A stretch of DNA of 17,924 nt from Muribaculaceae bacterium. Lineage in GTDB: Bacteria > Bacteroidota > Bacteroidia > Bacteroidales > Muribaculaceae. Positions 15,063-17,924 of the stretch are shown one piece after another. Made by a program: the position numbers and the translations under genes. The notes beneath the pieces are model-generated. The model saw only the letters and a program-made list of their open reading frames with translations. It ran no database searches and was not told the DNA's origin. Positions within the stretch are counted from its first letter, which is position 1. Every line of letters begins with the position of its first letter. The stretch lies in assembly GCA_022511505.1 (NCBI GenBank), contig JAFLTK010000238.1:1-17924 (forward strand), in the 5' to 3' direction.

Positions 15063-15090
15063 GATTTATCGCGTTAAATCGTGATAAATC
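15063..15090. repeat. inverted repeat in the rnf/GNAT control region
   Basis: GATTTATC (15063-15070) is mirrored by GATAAATC (15083-15090). The pairing continues inward as GCG/CGT with one G-T wobble, making an 11-bp stem around a TTAAAT loop. It has no following T-run in either direction and is about 110 bp from each candidate promoter, so an operator is as likely as an RNA hairpin. Confidence 0.5.
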
Positions 15091-15180
15091 CGGATAATCT
15101 CGACATCATGACATAGGCATTTTCAACATCGTCATGCCGCGAAAATACCGGGGTGGGAGAGAGGGCGGGAAAATTTTTGC

Positions 15181-15188
15181 TATATTTG
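15181..15188 (+). promoter_or_regulatory. candidate promoter -7 box of the GNAT gene
   Basis: TATATTTG matches TAnnTTTG and lies 23 bases before the ATG at 15212. The expected -33 position has no TTTG (GC-rich sequence instead), so strength is uncertain. Confidence 0.5.
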
Positions 15189-15211
15189 CAACGTGAAAAT
15201 AGCCCGATGAT

Positions 15212-15817
15212 ATGGAAAATATGGAGTATGAGATAGTTGCGGCTCGGAAAGAGGATGCCGCATTTTTGGCGCGGACTGTTATGGAGGCCGTTGGCGAGGA
15301 ACTATGTGTCAATCTGGCCGGCGGCGTGGAAAATTTGCCGAAAGTAAAGGCGTTGTTTCGCCGCGTTGCCGAGGCCGACGACTCGCAGTATAGTTACCGC
15401 AATGCGCTGATTGCCAAGACGCCGGGCGGCGAGCCGATTGGCGCCATAATCTTCTATGACGGGGCGTTGCTCCACCCGTTAAGGCGAACATTTTTCAGTG
15501 CGGCAAACGAGATACTGGGCTGGGCGGTGAGTGCCGACGAGGTTGAGGCGTGGGACGACGAGACGGGTCCCGACCAGGTTTATCTTGACTCTCTGTTTGT
15601 AGAGCCGAAATATCGCGGGCGCGGGGTTGCAACAGCGCTATTTAAGCGCGTCTTTGAAACGCAAAAGAGGGTCGGCAAGCCATTCGGCTTGCTTGTAGAG
15701 CCGGGCAACACGAACGCGATGCGGCTATATGAGCGCCTCGGATTCAAGCAACAGGGCGTCAGCAACTTTTTCAACGCCCCGATGTTAAAAATGCAACGCC
15801 CAAATGTGGATTGTTAG
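15212..15817 (+). CDS. GNAT-family N-acetyltransferase
   Basis: A 201-residue cytosolic protein of the GCN5-related acetyltransferases, which move acetyl from acetyl-CoA to an amine. The acetyl-CoA pyrophosphate-binding motif is RGRGVATAL at 135-143, after the strand VYLDSLFVEPKY (123-134). The C-terminal signature NTNAMRLYERLGFKQQG is at 166-182. The acceptor is unknown: it could be a small amine or a protein N terminus. A second in-frame ATG three codons on (15221) is possible. It is a single gene. Its stop codon overlaps that of the convergent gene by four bases (15814-15817), and no terminator lies between them. Confidence 0.9.
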   Translation: MENMEYEIVAARKEDAAFLARTVMEAVGEELCVNLAGGVENLPKVKALFRRVAEADDSQYSYRNALIAKTPGGEPIGAIIFYDGALLHPLRRTFFSAANEILGWAVSADEVEAWDDETGPDQVYLDSLFVEPKYRGRGVATALFKRVFETQKRVGKPFGLLVEPGNTNAMRLYERLGFKQQGVSNFFNAPMLKMQRPNVDC

Positions 15818-16815
15818 TGGAAACCACTGAAAAGACTGGCATACTTAAGGAGAGCGGCGCCGGTGTTACGTTTGAGAAAAGCGCGAGTTCCGTAAGGACT
15901 GATTTCTTCAGTCCATGCAACTCTGGATTCGAGCCATTTATCAAGCGCGCTCGGTAGTTTTTGGGAAAGCGTTTTTATCTCGTTTATCGTCGCCGTCGCG
16001 ATAGGTTCTTCACTTTCACCGTCATCGTCGTCTTCTTCATACAGACTCACGACATCCTCAATCGATATGTCAATACAACTCAACAACAATTGTCGCGCCG
16101 GTTCTAAGTAGGTGCCATTGTCAGGGACCGGATATTTATCTAAAAGAATAGCGTTCTCGTTTTTTAACAGATTGACTTCAGCTTCAACTATATCGATTTG
16201 CCCGGCAATACAAATGGGACCTCCAATAGAGCCTTCCCAAAATTCTAATAGAATGAGATTGTTATATAAAGGTCTAAAGACGTCCTCCAACTCGGTCCAG
16301 TTTTTGAATGAAGTCAAGATTAAATCACGTTGATTTTCTGAACGACAATTATTTAGTAATTCTGATAATTCATTGAATAACCGAAATATAAGAACATCTT
16401 TCAACGCCCAATTTGTAAAAATCATCCCGTGGGTCGACAAGTCCTCGGTAGACGGATTATTTATGGAATAGGTCAAAAGCGAAGCGATGCTGTCGGTCAC
16501 GAAATATTGGTTTGTTTCATCCAATGTTGACCCGGTTGCCAATTCGCATAACTTGGCTCTAAAACTATTCATCTTCTCCAGATTCTTTTCTACATCGCGC
16601 AGTGTAAATTCTTTGGCATCAACATGTTGGAACATCGAGTCGGCAAACAGAAAAAGCGCGGGATTGGTTTCAAATATCGAGTCGTTCATCCACGAGATTG
16701 GACTATATTCGTTTAACGCCTCGCGTGAAAGACTGCTTGCGTTGGATGTAGAAGAAATGCCAAAGATGACACAAAGAAAGGCAAAAAGGTAATATATTCG
16801 AGACAAAATGTTCAT
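15814..16815 (-). CDS. secreted or periplasmic protein of unknown function
   Basis: A 333-residue product with a clear Sec signal peptide (MNILSRIYYLFAFLCVIFG, cleavage near SNA26-S27), no Cys at the cleavage site and no later membrane segments, so it is probably periplasmic or secreted. The mature part looks mostly helical, with several Trp-containing segments (NWALKDVLIF, SFKNWTELEDVF, LEFWEGSIGGP, ALDKWLESRVAW), Cys at 90, 157, 202 and 247, and an acidic run YEEDDDDGESEE (259-270). No family was recognised. The gene is visibly richer in A and T than its neighbours. It starts only about 20 bases after the ATPase terminator, so no room for a normal promoter is seen between them. Function unknown. 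Confidence 0.75.
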   Translation of the reverse strand: MNILSRIYYLFAFLCVIFGISSTSNASSLSREALNEYSPISWMNDSIFETNPALFLFADSMFQHVDAKEFTLRDVEKNLEKMNSFRAKLCELATGSTLDETNQYFVTDSIASLLTYSINNPSTEDLSTHGMIFTNWALKDVLIFRLFNELSELLNNCRSENQRDLILTSFKNWTELEDVFRPLYNNLILLEFWEGSIGGPICIAGQIDIVEAEVNLLKNENAILLDKYPVPDNGTYLEPARQLLLSCIDISIEDVVSLYEEDDDDGESEEPIATATINEIKTLSQKLPSALDKWLESRVAWTEEISPYGTRAFLKRNTGAALLKYASLFSGFH

Positions 16816-16827
16816 AGTTTTCCGGTT

Positions 16828-16870
16828 AAAAAAGCAGACTTGGAGCGAGCCCCGGCCCGCTCCAAGTCTG
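16828..16870 (-). terminator. intrinsic terminator of the P-type ATPase gene
   Basis: CAGACTTGGAGCG (16835-16847) pairs exactly with CGCTCCAAGTCTG (16858-16870), a 13-bp stem around a 10-base loop. On the minus strand it is followed by C and then six T (16833-16828). It begins 17 bases after the ATPase stop and ends about 12 bases before the start codon of the next gene. Confidence 0.9.
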
Positions 16871-16886
16871 TTGAATTATGGTAATC

Positions 16887-17924
16887 TTATTTCTTGAAAA
16901 GGCGCAGGAACTCGCCAATCCAGAGCACGAGCGATGTCGCGGCAATGATGATGATCCAGTCGATGAACTTGAGTGGCACGACGTTGAAGAATTCGCCGCC
17001 AACCTCGACAATCAGCACCTGGCCAACGAGGATGATAAGCGAAATCATGGCAAAACCGCTACAACCTTTGAAGTGGAATGCCGAGCGGCCGGTTGCAAAG
17101 GCGCGGGCGTTGAACATATTCCAGAACTGGAGGAAGACAAAGATTGTGAAGAACATCGAAAGTTCATAACCCGAGAGGCCGGTGTTCACGCTGCTTATTT
17201 CGGCTGTGCCGATTTGGGTCAGTGAGGTAATATCGGTGTGTTCAAAGTAGTACAGGAGGCCCAAAAGGAGGACGAAGAAGACGCCGCCCACGCCGATAAT
17301 CGATTTCCACATCGGGCGATTGATGATGAACGCGTCGCGTGAGCGCGGTTTGTCTTTCATCACCGATGCCGAGGGGGGCAGTGAAGCAAGAGCCATTGCA
17401 GCAAAGGTATCCATAATCAGGTTGACCCACAGCATCTGGGTAACGGTCAGCGGCGACTGCATGCCCATGAATGCTCCGAAAAGCACGATGAAACATGCGG
17501 CAACGTTGACAGTCATCTGGAAGAGGATAAAGCGCTGAATGTTCTGGTAGAGCGAACGTCCCCACATCACGGCGCGACCAATCGATGAGAACGAGTTGTC
17601 GACGATAGTGATGTCAGAGGCTTCTTTGGCAACCGATGTGCCATCACCCATTGAAAGGCCGACGTGGGCCGATTTCAACGCGGGAGCGTCGTTGGTACCG
17701 TCGCCGGTGACGGCAACAACCTCGTTGTTGGCTTGAAGCGCCTCGACGAGACGTTTCTTGTCCATAGGACGAGCGCGGGCAATAATCTTGAGGTCGCCGA
17801 CGCGTTCCTTGAGTTCGCCGTCGGTAAGTTCGGCAAACTCGGTGCCGGTGATGATATTGCGGTCAGAGTCGGTTTTGTCGTTACACAGGCCGATTTGGCG
17901 ACCGAATTCTTTGTCTGTACCCCG
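16887..17924 (-). CDS. calcium-transporting P-type ATPase, C-terminal part (partial, starts outside window)
   Basis: The frame is open from the window edge (first codon 17924-17922, RGTDKEFG) to the stop at 16887, giving 345 residues of a protein usually near 900. It covers the end of the P/N catalytic domain: ARPMDKKRLVEALQ, then VTGDGTNDAPALKSAHVGLSMG with the hinge motif GDGTNDAP, and ASDITIVDNSFSSI. The following transmembrane helices include WVNLIMDTFAAMALASLPP, whose Asn and Asp match Ca2+ ligands of PMCA/SERCA-type pumps. A C-terminal cation-ATPase domain with four or more helices follows, ending FLRLFKK. It would export Ca2+ from the cytosol using ATP. The Met at 17765 is internal, not a start. 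Ion specificity is inferred from family motifs. Confidence 0.93.
   Translation of the reverse strand, partial: RGTDKEFGRQIGLCNDKTDSDRNIITGTEFAELTDGELKERVGDLKIIARARPMDKKRLVEALQANNEVVAVTGDGTNDAPALKSAHVGLSMGDGTSVAKEASDITIVDNSFSSIGRAVMWGRSLYQNIQRFILFQMTVNVAACFIVLFGAFMGMQSPLTVTQMLWVNLIMDTFAAMALASLPPSASVMKDKPRSRDAFIINRPMWKSIIGVGGVFFVLLLGLLYYFEHTDITSLTQIGTAEISSVNTGLSGYELSMFFTIFVFLQFWNMFNARAFATGRSAFHFKGCSGFAMISLIILVGQVLIVEVGGEFFNVVPLKFIDWIIIIAATSLVLWIGEFLRLFKK

Larger units (their letters stand above)
14849..15211. other. 363-bp divergent control region, rnf operon / GNAT gene
   Basis: No gene is supported. It contains a minus-strand -7 box at 14943-14950, a plus-strand -7 box at 15181-15188 and an inverted repeat at 15063-15090. 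Nothing else is recognised; no riboswitch fold is apparent in the roughly 90-base leader of the rnf operon. Confidence 0.65.

Noticed and set aside
16887..17765. Treating the Met at 17765 as the start of a short ATPase
   Set aside because: The frame continues upstream to the window edge with conserved P-type ATPase sequence (TDKEFGRQIGL, ARPMDKKR), so this Met is internal.
1..17924. CRISPR arrays, tRNA or rRNA genes, insertion sequences, phage or toxin-antitoxin genes
   Set aside because: I looked for spaced direct repeats, cloverleaf-like sequences, transposase motifs and paired small ORFs and saw none.

Overview
The window looks like a chromosomal segment of a Bacteroidota (order Bacteroidales) genome. 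Three things suggest this: several start regions carry a Bacteroidota -7 box of the form TAnnTTTG rather than an E. coli -10 box; ribosome binding sites are weak or absent; and the gene families fit (Rnf operon in the order B-C-D-G-E-A with an RseC-type gene in front, a TonB receptor, an NlpC-free M23 peptidase, and a lipoprotein with Lys-Asp-Asp after the lipid cysteine). GC content is moderate to high in the housekeeping genes and visibly lower in the MBOAT/SGNH pair and in the secreted protein gene near 16 kb. The exact genus cannot be read from the sequence; a gut Bacteroidales such as a Muribaculaceae member would fit.

Layout. 1-768 (minus) is the N-terminal part of DNA polymerase I, cut by the window edge. 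1030-2016 (plus) is a long-chain polyprenyl diphosphate synthase. 2112-4133 (minus) is a TonB-dependent outer-membrane receptor, convergent with the synthase; a very regular palindromic element lies between them. 4134-4505 is an AT-rich divergent control region with a 16-bp palindrome and the best promoter in the window, driving ndk (4506-4967), followed closely by an exported M23 peptidase (4991-5869). A bidirectional terminator separates this from a small lipoprotein on the minus strand (5948-6382). A 67-codon ORF of unknown function follows (6592-6795).

6887-9261 (minus) is a two-gene unit: an MBOAT membrane O-acyltransferase and, overlapping by one base, an SGNH-like membrane-anchored partner. 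Together they probably acylate a cell-surface or exported glycan. 9401-14848 (minus) is a complete Rnf operon (rseC-like, rnfB, C, D, G, E, A) ending in a strong intrinsic terminator. It encodes the ion-pumping ferredoxin:NAD+ oxidoreductase; ATGA overlaps join rnfB-rnfC and rnfD-rnfG. RnfB is the long form with four ferredoxin-type cluster motifs in addition to its N-terminal Fe-S domain.

14849-15211 is a divergent control region with two candidate promoters and an inverted repeat. It precedes a GNAT acetyltransferase (15212-15817, plus), whose stop codon overlaps that of a convergent secreted protein of unknown function (15814-16815, minus). The window ends in the C-terminal part of a calcium-type P-type ATPase (16887-17924, minus) with its own terminator, which lies directly in front of the secreted protein gene.

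Most of the window is ordinary housekeeping and energy metabolism. I did not find a convincing new multi-gene system. The items most worth checking are the palindrome at 2074-2107, the unknown secreted protein with its unusual boundaries, the palindrome in the tonB/ndk control region, and the orphan MBOAT/SGNH pair.
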